From: Syntrophomonadaceae bacterium
GTDB taxonomy: Bacteria; Bacillota; Dethiobacteria; DTU022
Assembly (NCBI GenBank): GCA_007127255.1
Contig: SKZS01000027.1
Coordinates: forward strand, 1-12,856
Direction of reading: 5' to 3'
DNA length: 12,856 nucleotides
Positions 1 through 7,046 of this stretch are shown in pieces. The position numbers were made by a program, and so were the translations under genes. How positions within the stretch are numbered: the stretch's first letter is position 1; the number at the start of each line of letters is the position of its first letter. Below the pieces are notes generated by a model. That model was not told where the DNA came from. It ran no database searches and saw only the letters and a list, made by a program, of their open reading frames with translations.

Positions 1-70
1 CCGCATGCATGGAAACAGTTAACTTTCAGGTTCTAAGTTCAGGGCTTATGAGCCTTAAACCATCTTGACT

Positions 71-85
71 CGTTATGGAATAACG
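71..85 (-). other. Small hairpin just after the TAXI receptor stop codon
   Basis: CGTTAT and ATAACG form a perfect 6-bp stem with a 3-nt loop, a few bases past the TAA stop of the TAXI receptor gene on the minus strand. No T-run follows, so it is not a convincing intrinsic terminator. It could protect an mRNA end or mark the gap before a following gene. Nothing else is recognised in bases 1-87, and the TRAP membrane subunit expected next to a TAXI receptor is not visible before the window edge. Confidence 0.3.
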
Positions 86-87
86 GC

Positions 88-1194
88 TTAATTGCCAACC
101 CTTTCCCAGGCGTCGTCCCAGGCGCCTCTTTCTTCAAGGAACTGGGCCATGCCCTCATGAACAGGGATATCGGGATTCGCGCGAATTCCGGATACCTGCA
201 TGCCGACGAAATCAGCGGCCAGTGGTCCGAAGCCGGGTTCATATTCTGCCAGCCGGTCGGCTGCCGCTTCGAAAATCTCCAGCTTCATTCTTACAAATTC
301 AGCAGGAGTATCTGCCATTACGTTGTAAGCGAAAAGAATAGGTACCGCTTTATAGGTATCTGTTCCCACATCGGTGGAGAACGGAACCGTTGCATCGATT
401 TCTACTACCGAGAGGCCCGCTGCTTCAAGTGTTGCCACTTCTTCATCACTTGGGCTAACTGCATAAAGTTCGTCTGCCATTCTCATTTCTGCTTCTCGTA
501 AGTAGGTTGGCAGGGAAAGGCCGGCGGTAGTATAAATAGCTGCGCCCGAGATAGAGCCGTCTCTAAGGGCATCTGCTACCATACCCGAGTCTATCTCTTC
601 ATGGGCAAAATCTAAGTCTAAAGCGTTAAAGATACGGCCCATATTCAACCAGTTCATGTAACCGGCAGGTGTGAAGAAAACAGGTTCTCCACTCAGGTCG
701 CCCCAGCTTTGGAATTCATCTGCGCGATCCTTGTGAACAGCGAGTGAAGTCTCCATTGGGTAAGCGTAAAAGCTGTGAACCAGCAGTTCAGCATCTTCTC
801 TTGCCGGCCAATCTTCATAGCTGTAAGCGGCTTCCGCGGCATAAACCTGGGTCATTCCTACATCAGCGGTGTAGGCAATATCGCCGTCCCCTTCCATGGC
901 TGCCTTCATACCGGCGCCGGTTGCCGGGAACGGGTGAATGGTAACTACATACTGCTCAGGAAGTTCGCGGTTTAATTCTTCAACCATCAGGCTGGCGACA
1001 GAATAACCATATGAACCGACATCGGCAGTGTTCCACCTGATAGAGATTCGACCAACGGGTTCCTCCACCGGTTCATCAGGGTCTACAGGTGGAGGCGGTT
1101 CTGCCGGGGCACAACCGGCGATTGTAAACGCAAAAAGCATTAACCCCACCAGTATTAATCCAAACATCACTTTAAATTTAGAATTACTAAGCAT
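88..1194 (-). CDS. TAXI-family TRAP transporter solute-binding lipoprotein
   Basis: Predicted extracytoplasmic receptor of a TRAP transporter; family members bind small organic acids or amino acids and pass them to a DctM-type membrane subunit. It has 368 residues. A basic, hydrophobic signal peptide ends in a lipobox (I25-A26-G27, lipidated Cys28), so the mature protein should be membrane-anchored. A Pro/Glu/Asp linker covers about residues 29-47. The mature domain opens with the TAXI-like pattern around WNTADVGSYGYSVASLM, and the later ATGAGMKAAMEGDGDIAY corresponds to the family's TGGSxxNxxxLxxGxADI segment. The ATG is preceded by GGGGGT about 5 nt upstream. The permease gene is not in the window and may lie past the left edge. 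The substrate cannot be read from sequence. The family call is firm; the canonical GG of the TGGS motif is replaced by GA. Confidence 0.85.
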   Translation of the reverse strand: MLSNSKFKVMFGLILVGLMLFAFTIAGCAPAEPPPPVDPDEPVEEPVGRISIRWNTADVGSYGYSVASLMVEELNRELPEQYVVTIHPFPATGAGMKAAMEGDGDIAYTADVGMTQVYAAEAAYSYEDWPAREDAELLVHSFYAYPMETSLAVHKDRADEFQSWGDLSGEPVFFTPAGYMNWLNMGRIFNALDLDFAHEEIDSGMVADALRDGSISGAAIYTTAGLSLPTYLREAEMRMADELYAVSPSDEEVATLEAAGLSVVEIDATVPFSTDVGTDTYKAVPILFAYNVMADTPAEFVRMKLEIFEAAADRLAEYEPGFGPLAADFVGMQVSGIRANPDIPVHEGMAQFLEERGAWDDAWERVGN

Positions 1195-1493
1195 TTTCTT
1201 ACCCCCAGTTTTTTAATTAGCTACTTACTCATAGTTGTCCGTACTAATGACATGGTATTATCTTTTAAATATCCAGGCCAGTTCTCACCTCCCCACAGCT
1301 TAGAGTAAAATAGCTCCTGAAACTGTAGCCTGAAGTTCTTGTTGTGCGTATTTGCAGATAGCAGGAGCTGGTACTTTTGTGATCATCGCTTGGTAGCGAA
1401 TCAACTTATTTGATCAGGGTCTTAATATTAAACAAAAGCCACTACATTCAACTATTTGATGCTTAGTCTAATTGAGGGATCAGTTTAAATAAT
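1195..1493 (-). promoter_or_regulatory. Long structured 5' leader of the TAXI receptor gene
   Basis: Between the candidate promoter and the receptor ATG lie about 300 nt without a convincing gene. Read on the minus strand there are two stem-loops. At 1380-1404, TGAT-TCGCT pairs with AGCGA-(2-nt bulge)-ATCA around an ACCA loop. At 1312-1369, the perfect 8-bp pair CAGGAGCT/AGCTCCTG encloses about 42 nt. Further downstream, at 1284-1294, is GGGGAGGTGAG, a Shine-Dalgarno-like element about 90 nt before the real start. It does not match any T-box, SAM-I, TPP, purine, ykkC or ZTP consensus I could recall. It may be an unassigned cis-regulatory RNA or simply a long UTR. Confidence 0.4.
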
Positions 1494-1499
1494 GTGTCT

Positions 1500-1528
1500 A
1501 TTATACCTAAGAGTTTAAATATATGCAA
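1500..1528 (-). promoter_or_regulatory. Candidate sigma-A promoter for the TAXI receptor gene
   Basis: On the minus strand TTGCAT (1523-1528) is separated by exactly 17 nt from a perfect TATAAT (1500-1505). The start of transcription would fall near 1493, giving the long leader described separately. The -35 box matches the consensus only in TTG, while the -10 is perfect. The remaining bases up to 1662 are AT-rich and show no gene. Confidence 0.55.
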
Positions 1529-1656
1529 GAGCAGAAATGATAAAGTTATTCTAAATATTATAAAGATATTACAATTTGTAACTTTGTAGCCTTCAGCAGC
1601 CTTTACTGTTAGTCGAAAAAAAAACTAAGTGATGAAAACATTGCAAGTGTAAAATT

Positions 1657-1677
1657 AGACGGTTACTTGAAACGTCT
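1657..1677 (-). terminator. Weak candidate terminator of the DUF1847 gene
   Basis: AGACG and CGTCT form a 5-bp stem overlapping the stop codon region of the DUF1847 gene. On the minus strand it is followed by AATTTT. The stem is short and the U-run is poor, so this is tentative. Confidence 0.25.
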
Positions 1678-2301
1678 GTCAAAATAATGACCGGCGTAAA
1701 GTGCTCCCAGTGGATTATGGGCCAGAACGCGGTCTTTTACTGCCAGTACGGTTACAGGAGAATCTGCGTAGTGGATAAAAAGTGAGTCGTGACCGACGCA
1801 AAGACCTAAAATAACTTTTAAATCAACTTCTGCCTTGTTTAAAAGGTTGGCCTGCGCTACCGGGTTGCACATGGCTTCATGACGGCCCGGCCTTACTTTG
1901 TCTTCATCTTTGAGCCCCAGTTCTTCCTTGGGCACAGATCCAGCCTTACAGATAGCAGAAATCATTTCAAAGCCGTTTTGCGTCATAATCTCGTTAAAAC
2001 GATTTGCTTCACGGCGCAGCCCGATACAAAAAGCTAAACCGATTCGGCTATAATTTGCGCGACGAGCAAAGGCAATAATTTCCTCAATCCTGGTCCAGCT
2101 GCAGTATCCTTCAGCTTCAACAAGCGCTGAAGTGCAGGCAACCTTTTGAACCATATTTTCTTCATATTCGTGTAAAGAGTTTTTTAAAAGATTATTCTCG
2201 TTGACCATTGGGCAGTTGTCAGGGGCCTTGTTTTTCAAACCGCTGCTGCAGGCCAGTGTTTTGCAAAGCGCGCATTCGGGAACTTTAATTTGTTTAGACA
2301 T
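1663..2301 (-). CDS. DUF1847 Cys-rich, probably metal-binding protein
   Basis: A 212-residue soluble protein of the DUF1847 family, found mainly in anaerobic bacteria and methanogens; its biochemical role is not known. The N-terminus holds a zinc-ribbon- or iron-sulfur-like set: Cys10-x2-Cys13-x4-Cys18 and Cys30-Pro31. More cysteines occur at about 56, 67 and 92, then in SAICKAG, HEAMCNP and LGLCVGHDS. The segments IGLAFCIGLRREA and LGLCVGHDSLF are the ones by which I recognise the family. No signal peptide or membrane segment is seen. The ATG has GGTGAT 4 nt upstream. The gene lies 162 nt downstream of the DASS carrier gene on the same strand, so co-transcription is possible. A redox or metal-related role is inference from the cysteines. 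Confidence 0.85.
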   Translation of the reverse strand: MSKQIKVPECALCKTLACSSGLKNKAPDNCPMVNENNLLKNSLHEYEENMVQKVACTSALVEAEGYCSWTRIEEIIAFARRANYSRIGLAFCIGLRREANRFNEIMTQNGFEMISAICKAGSVPKEELGLKDEDKVRPGRHEAMCNPVAQANLLNKAEVDLKVILGLCVGHDSLFIHYADSPVTVLAVKDRVLAHNPLGALYAGHYFDRRFK

Positions 2302-2370
2302 GAAATCACCTTTTCTTTGGTGTATTTACAAGCTTTCGGGTAAAATCCTCAATTAATCGTGTTTATTCAT

Positions 2371-2382
2371 GTTACAGGTAAC
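2371..2382. repeat. Short inverted repeat in the DASS-DUF1847 gap
   Basis: GTTAC-AG-GTAAC is a perfect 5-2-5 inverted repeat in the 162-nt gap between the two genes. A second small palindrome, CATCT-A-AGATG, lies at 2413-2423. Either could be an operator or chance; neither has a T-run on the minus side that would make it a terminator. Confidence 0.25.
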
Positions 2383-2463
2383 TAGCTGGTGAATGTGGTC
2401 CAGGATATCTATCATCTAAGATGTTTTATCTGGCCAATTAGTTCCGGTTATTGTTGAACGGAT

Positions 2464-3984
2464 CTAATTCTTAAATACAAGATCTAAGTAAGGCCACCAG
2501 TAACGGGCTGCAAGGGCTACCACTACTATGCTAATCAGGGTCAGGGGAACACCGGCTTTAATAAAATCTAAAGCATTAAGTTTGCCTGTTCCGTAAACAA
2601 TAACCGACGGCATGGTCTGAATTACCAGGATAAAGCCTAAAAGTCCGGATGCCCCGGTTACCAGGACCCAGTATAAAGGGTCAATTCCTGCTTTTGTCCC
2701 CAGCTCTAAAACAATGGGCACCATGATAATGATCAGGGTTGCCACGTTGCCAATGAAAAGATGATAGAAATGGACCATGCTTCCCATAATGATAAACCCG
2801 ATCACAGAAAAAGTAAAAATAGCCGGCAGAACTGTATCGGGGAAAAGAATCGAAGCCATGTAACCGGCAACACCGGTGTTAATGATTACCATTCCTATTG
2901 AAAGGTTAGTCCCGACCATTAAGACATTGCCCCAGTTGATTTGCAGGAGTTTGTCCCAGGGAATAAAGCCCACACCCGGAAGGGACATGAGGATCACGGC
3001 CAGGATGGCGGGGACAAAAGTCGGCCAACCGTGAATAAAATCTGTCATCCAGAGAAGTACAGTTATTAACAGGATTGCCATTAGTCTTTTTTCGCCCTGT
3101 TTTAAAGGACCAAATTCTTTGAGTTTTTGTTTCAGGAAATCGATACGTTGAGAGGAACTGCCTTCATTGCCAGCCGGAAAAGCAGCTGTTAAAACTAACC
3201 AAGTGCAGGGGATCAAAGCCAGGCTGATCGGGGCGAAGTAAGCCAACCAGCGGGTGTAGGTCATTTCGTAAGCTAAATTGGCTGATATTAAGTCTGCAGT
3301 AATAACATTGCCAATTGCTCCCGGCAGTACGGCGAGGGCAGTAACATGTGTACCGTAAGCCAGGCCTAAAAGCAGCATCTTATGAACGCGTGGGTGGCTT
3401 CCAGTTTGAACCAGGTTTTTCCCCAGGGTGAAGATAATCGGCAGCAGCAGGGTGGCTTTAACAGCAGTTGCCGGAACAAAAAGAGCGAGAAGCTGCAGGG
3501 CTATTAACAGAGCCATAAGGCTGCCGCGCGGTGAAGCGCCGAACTTTAAAATAGTACGGTAAGCTATTCTTTCGCCCAGGGTTGTATTGCTGATACCACG
3601 GGCCATCATCAGCCCGGCTAAAATCAGAAATGTCGAACTGGAGCTAAACCCGCTCAACACTACGTCTGTTGAGGCAACTCCGGTTACCATTAAGCCGAAT
3701 ATAATTATAAAACAGGTCAGAGACAGGGGCAGTGGTTCAAACACCCAGAGCAGAACGCCTGCGATAATGACAGCCAGGGCCGCGCCCATTTCCTGTCCCA
3801 GGGTCGGAACAGCCAGTCTGTATAGCAGCAGGAAACAAACCAGTGTTCCAATCACGCTGATAATCTGTTTCCTGGATATAGTATTGATGGCATCACTATA
3901 TTTGCTGATAAGGACCAACTGCCTGAAATTATATTTAATATTATAATATTTGACCTTAGATGCTGAATTCCTACATGGTGGCAT
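2464..3984 (-). CDS. DASS/SLC13-like anion transporter, divergent
   Basis: Predicted polytopic inner-membrane carrier of the divalent anion:sodium symporter superfamily, likely moving di- or tricarboxylates or another small anion. It has 506 residues as drawn, with about a dozen hydrophobic segments from residue 41 to the end. The early segment FEPLPLSLT matches the family's TEPLPxxxT. The two SNT motifs that bind sodium and substrate are altered: FVPATAVKATLLLPI stands where xxSNTATAAxxLP is usual, and FIGNVATLIIIMVPI stands at the second site. The first 25 or so residues are doubtful. The ATG has no ribosome binding site and lies only 20 nt after a terminator, and two TATAAT boxes sit inside the first codons. 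True initiation is probably further in, for example TTG at 3918 or GTG at 3855, but neither has a good binding site. Substrate unknown. Confidence 0.75.
   Translation of the reverse strand: MPPCRNSASKVKYYNIKYNFRQLVLISKYSDAINTISRKQIISVIGTLVCFLLLYRLAVPTLGQEMGAALAVIIAGVLLWVFEPLPLSLTCFIIIFGLMVTGVASTDVVLSGFSSSSTFLILAGLMMARGISNTTLGERIAYRTILKFGASPRGSLMALLIALQLLALFVPATAVKATLLLPIIFTLGKNLVQTGSHPRVHKMLLLGLAYGTHVTALAVLPGAIGNVITADLISANLAYEMTYTRWLAYFAPISLALIPCTWLVLTAAFPAGNEGSSSQRIDFLKQKLKEFGPLKQGEKRLMAILLITVLLWMTDFIHGWPTFVPAILAVILMSLPGVGFIPWDKLLQINWGNVLMVGTNLSIGMVIINTGVAGYMASILFPDTVLPAIFTFSVIGFIIMGSMVHFYHLFIGNVATLIIIMVPIVLELGTKAGIDPLYWVLVTGASGLLGFILVIQTMPSVIVYGTGKLNALDFIKAGVPLTLISIVVVALAARYWWPYLDLVFKN
3928..3956 (-). 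promoter_or_regulatory. Candidate promoter inside the annotated start of the DASS gene
   Basis: Minus-strand TATAAT occurs at 3928-3933, with AGGTCA 17 nt upstream (3951-3956, 3 of 6 matches to TTGACA). A second TATAAT lies at 3940-3945. This very AT-rich stretch looks like regulatory DNA rather than coding sequence. It follows the terminator at 4004-4028 and would supply a promoter for the carrier gene. Confidence 0.4.
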
Positions 3985-4003
3985 AAAAAAATGTATTTTA
4001 AGT

Positions 4004-4028
4004 AAAAACCAACCTGGTTCGAGGTTGG
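4004..4028 (-). terminator. Intrinsic terminator of the nitronate monooxygenase-like gene
   Basis: CCAACCT and AGGTTGG (4009-4015 and 4022-4028) pair in a perfect 7-bp stem with a 6-nt loop, followed on the minus strand by TTTTT. In the other direction the hairpin runs into CATTATTTTTTG, so it may be bidirectional, though no plus-strand gene ends there. It separates the flavoenzyme gene from the DASS carrier gene. Confidence 0.8.
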
Positions 4029-4086
4029 CATTATTTTTTGTTCAGTTAAGTTCAACAAGGTCTTAATAGTTAAATAGCTTTTAAAT

Positions 4087-5028
4087 CTATTTCGATTTAA
4101 TTGAAAATGCACCTCTCAGATTCTGAAAGATTTCTTTAACCGAAAGAATCTCCTTCATCTTAAAAACATTTTGACCGGAAAAAACAACTCCCTGGTCAAT
4201 GTGACCGAGGCGACTATTTTCAAGCGCTTCAAGGATACAGTATTCATGTGAGCAAACTTTAAGGCAGTTATCGCAATTAATAGTGGGGTGCTCCCCACGG
4301 GCGAGAGCTTCTGAAAAAACGTTTCGTATTGCCCGCCCGGGTAACCCAACCGGGCTTTTAATGATAACTACATCTTCTTCGCGGGCGTTTAAATAATGGG
4401 CTTTAAAAGAGTCAGCTACTGTGCATTCCTTGCTTAAAACAAACCGGGTTGCCATCTGGACACCATCGGCTCCCAGGCGCATCATTTCAACTATGTCATT
4501 TTCATAAGTAATACCGCCTGCGGCAATAACCGGGATATTCACGGCACTTTTTATTTCGGGGACTATTGCAGCTGTTGAAAGTTCTGTGCCCAGGTGACCA
4601 CCTGCTTCGGAACCTTCGGCGATAACAGCAGAAGCGCCATATTTTTCGGCGATTTTAGCCAGCCTGGATGTAGAAACAATCGTTAAAATCGGGATTTCTG
4701 CTTCTTTGCCCCAGCTGAATATGTCTCGGGAAAAACCGGCTCCGGAAACTACCAGGTCTACTTTTTCCTGCAGGGCTGTTTTAACCAGTTCTGCAAAATT
4801 TCGCACTGCAAACATCACATTTACGCCGATCGTTCCATTCATAGCGATACGCCGGGCTTCCCTGATTTCATTACGCAATTCATCAACGGTCATCCCGGTA
4901 GCGGCGATGATCCCGACTCCTCCTGCACTGGCTACTGCTCCGGCTAACGGTGCGGTAGAAACCCGTACAGCCATACCTCCCTGCATAATGGGGTATTTCA
5001 AACACATGTTTTTAAAAATGTTAAGCAT
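4087..5028 (-). CDS. Nitronate monooxygenase / FabK-like FMN enzyme
   Basis: A cytosolic FMN-dependent TIM-barrel enzyme of the nitronate monooxygenase/2-nitropropane dioxygenase family, 313 residues from the chosen start. KYPIMQGGMAVRVSTAPLAGAVASAGG is the standard N-terminal signature. AEGSEAGGHLG carries the conserved His that acts as base in nitronate monooxygenases. VIAAGGI and GADGVQMATRF form the FMN phosphate-binding end of the barrel, and GHIDQGVVFSGQ is typical near the C-terminus. A Cys-rich stretch (NCDNCLKVCSHEYC) precedes it, as in many clostridial members. I chose ATG at 5028 because AAGGAAGG stands 8 nt upstream; the in-frame ATG at 5067 has none. It starts 76 nt after the helicase gene on the same strand with no terminator between, so co-transcription is likely. 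A FabK-type enoyl-ACP reductase cannot be excluded. Confidence 0.88.
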   Translation of the reverse strand: MLNIFKNMCLKYPIMQGGMAVRVSTAPLAGAVASAGGVGIIAATGMTVDELRNEIREARRIAMNGTIGVNVMFAVRNFAELVKTALQEKVDLVVSGAGFSRDIFSWGKEAEIPILTIVSTSRLAKIAEKYGASAVIAEGSEAGGHLGTELSTAAIVPEIKSAVNIPVIAAGGITYENDIVEMMRLGADGVQMATRFVLSKECTVADSFKAHYLNAREEDVVIIKSPVGLPGRAIRNVFSEALARGEHPTINCDNCLKVCSHEYCILEALENSRLGHIDQGVVFSGQNVFKMKEILSVKEIFQNLRGAFSIKSK

Positions 5029-5104
5029 TAGATTAACCTTCCTTAGAATTGACTTGTCAAAAAACATAAATATTCATAATTACCGTTCATAATGCGGACT
5101 TTAC

Positions 5105-6532
5105 CTAATAATACTTATGTTTCCTTTTATGTCCGCTTCGCCCTTTACTGCTGACAGGCTTTTGGCGATGAACGGTACGGCTGCGCTTATCAAAATGTTT
5201 CGGTTTATTCTTGGCCCGGGGTTCTTCTGCTGTAATTTTAACAGGAGTAAGGTCGGGTTCTTTAATCAGCATTTTTAATGCTGCAGCCAGAAGGGATGTA
5301 GCGCCGGCATTTTCAATAAGTTCGCCGGCTAACTCATTATACTGCAGATGTTCTCTGTCTTCAATGATTTGCATCAGTTTTTCAACTGTCAGGCGCTGCT
5401 GTACTTCTATTGCTTCATTAATAGTCGGTACAGGTTTGCGGGTAATTTTTCGTTTTATTGAACGCTCAATATGCTCGAGATGGTTGATTTCCCGGTGCGA
5501 TACAAAAGTTACTGCTATGCCAGGTTTGCCCAGTCGGCCTGTCCGCCCTATTCGATGCACATAGCTGTCAGGATCCTGTGGGATATCAAAGTTGTAGACG
5601 TGGGTTACAGATCCGATATCTAAACCACGGGCAGCTACATCTGTAGCAACCAGGATTTCAGTGGACATGTTTTTAAATTTGCGCATCACGCTGTCTCGTT
5701 TTGCCTGGGTCAGGTCTCCGTGAATAGCTTCCGCTGAATAACCTCGTTTATTTAAACCTTCAAGCAGTTCGTCCACACGCCGTTTTGTCCTGGCGAAAAC
5801 TATGGCAGCTTCGGGTGAGTGAAGATCCAAAAGTCTGCATAGGGCATCGAACTTTTCTTTTTCGTGGGTCTGGTAATAGTACTGTTCAGTGTTGGGAACA
5901 GTTACCTCTTTTGTTTTCATCTTTACAAATTTCGGGTCACGCATAAATTTTCGGGCCAGGTCTTGGATCGGCTGGGGCATTGTTGCAGAAAAAAGCATGG
6001 TCTGACGCTCTTCGGGAACATCAGTGAGGATTGTTTCTATATCTTCCCGAAAGCCCATGTTTAACATTTCATCGGCTTCGTCCAGAACTACAACGTTAAG
6101 CTGCTGCAGGCGAATTAATTTCCTGCGCATATGATCCATTAAACGGCCGGGTGTGGCTACTATTATCTGCGGTTTTTTTTTGAGAGCTTTGATCTGTCGT
6201 TCTATATTCTGACCGCCGTAAACAGGCAGAGCCCTGATATTTTTAAATTGCCCGAGAGTATTGATTTCTTCGGCTACCTGGACGGCTAGTTCCCTTGTCG
6301 GTGTAATGACCAGACCCTGGATGTTGCTTTGACCTTCAATGCATTTTTCTATCATTGGGATCCCGAAAGCGGCAGTTTTACCTGTGCCTGTCTGGGCCTG
6401 CCCGATAATGTCATTGCCGGCCATGGCTATCGGTATAGCCAGGTCCTGAATGGAAGTTGTTTCTTCAAAGCCCATAAGTGCGGTAGCCTTGATAACTGCA
6501 TCACTTAAACCAAATTGATAAAATGTCGACAT
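5105..6532 (-). CDS. DEAD-box ATP-dependent RNA helicase, CshA-like
   Basis: An ATP-driven RNA unwinding enzyme, likely involved in ribosome assembly, mRNA turnover or cold adaptation. It has 475 residues from the ATG at 6532. Motifs in order: Q motif with Phe22/Gln29, Walker A AQTGTGKT at 46-53, PTRELA at 78-83, TPGR at 127-130, DEAD at 151-154, SAT at 182-184, and in the second RecA domain ARTKRRVDEL, TDVAARGLD and HRIGRTGR. A C-terminal extension of about 100 residues ends in a very basic tail rich in Lys, Arg and His, probably for RNA binding; no DbpA-type RNA-binding domain is seen. The upstream in-frame GTG at 6565 is rejected because AAGGGG, the likely binding site for the ATG, lies inside that extension. 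Its neighbour upstream is a cold-shock protein, but a strong terminator lies between them. Confidence 0.96.
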   Translation of the reverse strand: MSTFYQFGLSDAVIKATALMGFEETTSIQDLAIPIAMAGNDIIGQAQTGTGKTAAFGIPMIEKCIEGQSNIQGLVITPTRELAVQVAEEINTLGQFKNIRALPVYGGQNIERQIKALKKKPQIIVATPGRLMDHMRRKLIRLQQLNVVVLDEADEMLNMGFREDIETILTDVPEERQTMLFSATMPQPIQDLARKFMRDPKFVKMKTKEVTVPNTEQYYYQTHEKEKFDALCRLLDLHSPEAAIVFARTKRRVDELLEGLNKRGYSAEAIHGDLTQAKRDSVMRKFKNMSTEILVATDVAARGLDIGSVTHVYNFDIPQDPDSYVHRIGRTGRLGKPGIAVTFVSHREINHLEHIERSIKRKITRKPVPTINEAIEVQQRLTVEKLMQIIEDREHLQYNELAGELIENAGATSLLAAALKMLIKEPDLTPVKITAEEPRAKNKPKHFDKRSRTVHRQKPVSSKGRSGHKRKHKYY

Positions 6533-6571
6533 AAAAAAATTAACCCCTTCAAGTGCTATTTTCACTGTTTG

Positions 6572-6600
6572 GTAATACTATTTTAAGTATATCTTAGCAA
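6572..6600 (-). promoter_or_regulatory. Weak candidate promoter of the helicase gene
   Basis: On the minus strand TTGCTA (6595-6600) is followed after 17 nt by TATTAC (6572-6577). An alternative pair is TTGAAA with TAAAAT at 15-nt spacing, a few bases away. The helicase gene needs a promoter here because the cold-shock terminator lies directly upstream. The choice between the two is uncertain. Confidence 0.3.
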
Positions 6601-6607
6601 TTTCAAG

Positions 6608-6648
6608 TAAAAACAAGGGCATTTCCCATAACGACCGGAAATGCCCTT
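6608..6648 (-). terminator. Strong intrinsic terminator behind the cold-shock gene
   Basis: AAGGGCATTTCC (6615-6626) and GGAAATGCCCTT (6637-6648) make a perfect 12-bp stem with a 10-nt loop, followed on the minus strand by GTTTTTAC. It lies 31 nt past the cold-shock stop codon. It probably ends a monocistronic cold-shock mRNA, though read-through into the helicase gene remains possible. Confidence 0.85.
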
Positions 6649-6678
6649 ACTGGATACTTTATATCTTGTTCGGTTTAT

Positions 6679-6876
6679 CTATTGGGGGACAACGTTCGCA
6701 GCCTGTGGGCCGCGGTTGCCTTCAACGACTTCGAATTCTACAGCTTGTCCTTCATCAAGAGTCTTAAAGCCTTCGCTCTGGATTGCAGAGAAGTGAACAA
6801 AAACATCTCCGCCTTCTTCTGTTTCGATGAAACCGTATCCTTTATCAGGATTAAACCATTTTACTTTACCTTGCAT
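6679..6876 (-). CDS. Cold-shock protein, CspA/CspB family
   Basis: A 65-residue single-domain OB-fold protein that binds single-stranded RNA and DNA and acts as an RNA chaperone. The RNP1 motif KGYGFIE and RNP2 motif VFVHFS are both intact, preceded by GKVKWFNPDKG and ended by the usual GPQAANV. Length is the family norm. GGAGA stands 9 nt before the ATG. The gene has its own extended -10 promoter, a leader of over 100 nt and its own terminator, which is common for cold-shock genes that are controlled through mRNA structure and stability. Confidence 0.97.
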   Translation of the reverse strand: MQGKVKWFNPDKGYGFIETEEGGDVFVHFSAIQSEGFKTLDEGQAVEFEVVEGNRGPQAANVVPQ

Positions 6877-7030
6877 GTGATTAATTCTCCTTCAGATTTA
6901 GAATGAATCAAAAAGCGGAATTCTTGTCAAACTCTTATCCCCATCCCAAGCATAGGCATTAAGACAGTTTGCTTTCTCCCGTCTTCTCAATATTGCTTAA
7001 TATATTAGCATATTTGAAAGATTATTGCAA
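6877..7030 (-). promoter_or_regulatory. Promoter and long leader of the cold-shock gene
   Basis: Minus-strand TTGCAA (7025-7030) lies 17 nt from TAATAT (7002-7007), and a TGC extended -10 element directly precedes the latter. Transcription would start near 6995, giving a 5' leader of about 120 nt. Within it AAGAC and GTCTT (around 6961-6985) can pair in a 5-bp stem. Long leaders of this sort are typical of cold-shock mRNAs; whether this one switches with temperature is inference. Confidence 0.55.
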
Positions 7031-7046
7031 GCCAATGAAAATATTT

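Noticed and set aside
157..501. Plus-strand open frame of 114 codons opposite the TAXI receptor gene
   Set aside because: It lies wholly antisense to a well-supported gene, has no family resemblance and has low-complexity, frame-shadow composition.
1215..1247. Ten-codon frame starting MSLVRTT in the TAXI leader
   Set aside because: The ATG has no ribosome binding site at a proper distance; the SD-like element is more than 30 nt away.
1284..1440. Possible T-box or SAM riboswitch in the TAXI leader
   Set aside because: The T-box GGGTGGTACCGCG sequence is absent, and the partial likeness of AGGTGAGAACTGGCC to the SAM-I core lacks its other conserved parts.
5032..5060. Perfect TTGACA with GTTAAT at 17 nt upstream of the nitronate monooxygenase-like gene
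   Set aside because: The start of transcription would fall at the start codon itself and remove the good AAGGAAGG binding site, so it is probably chance.
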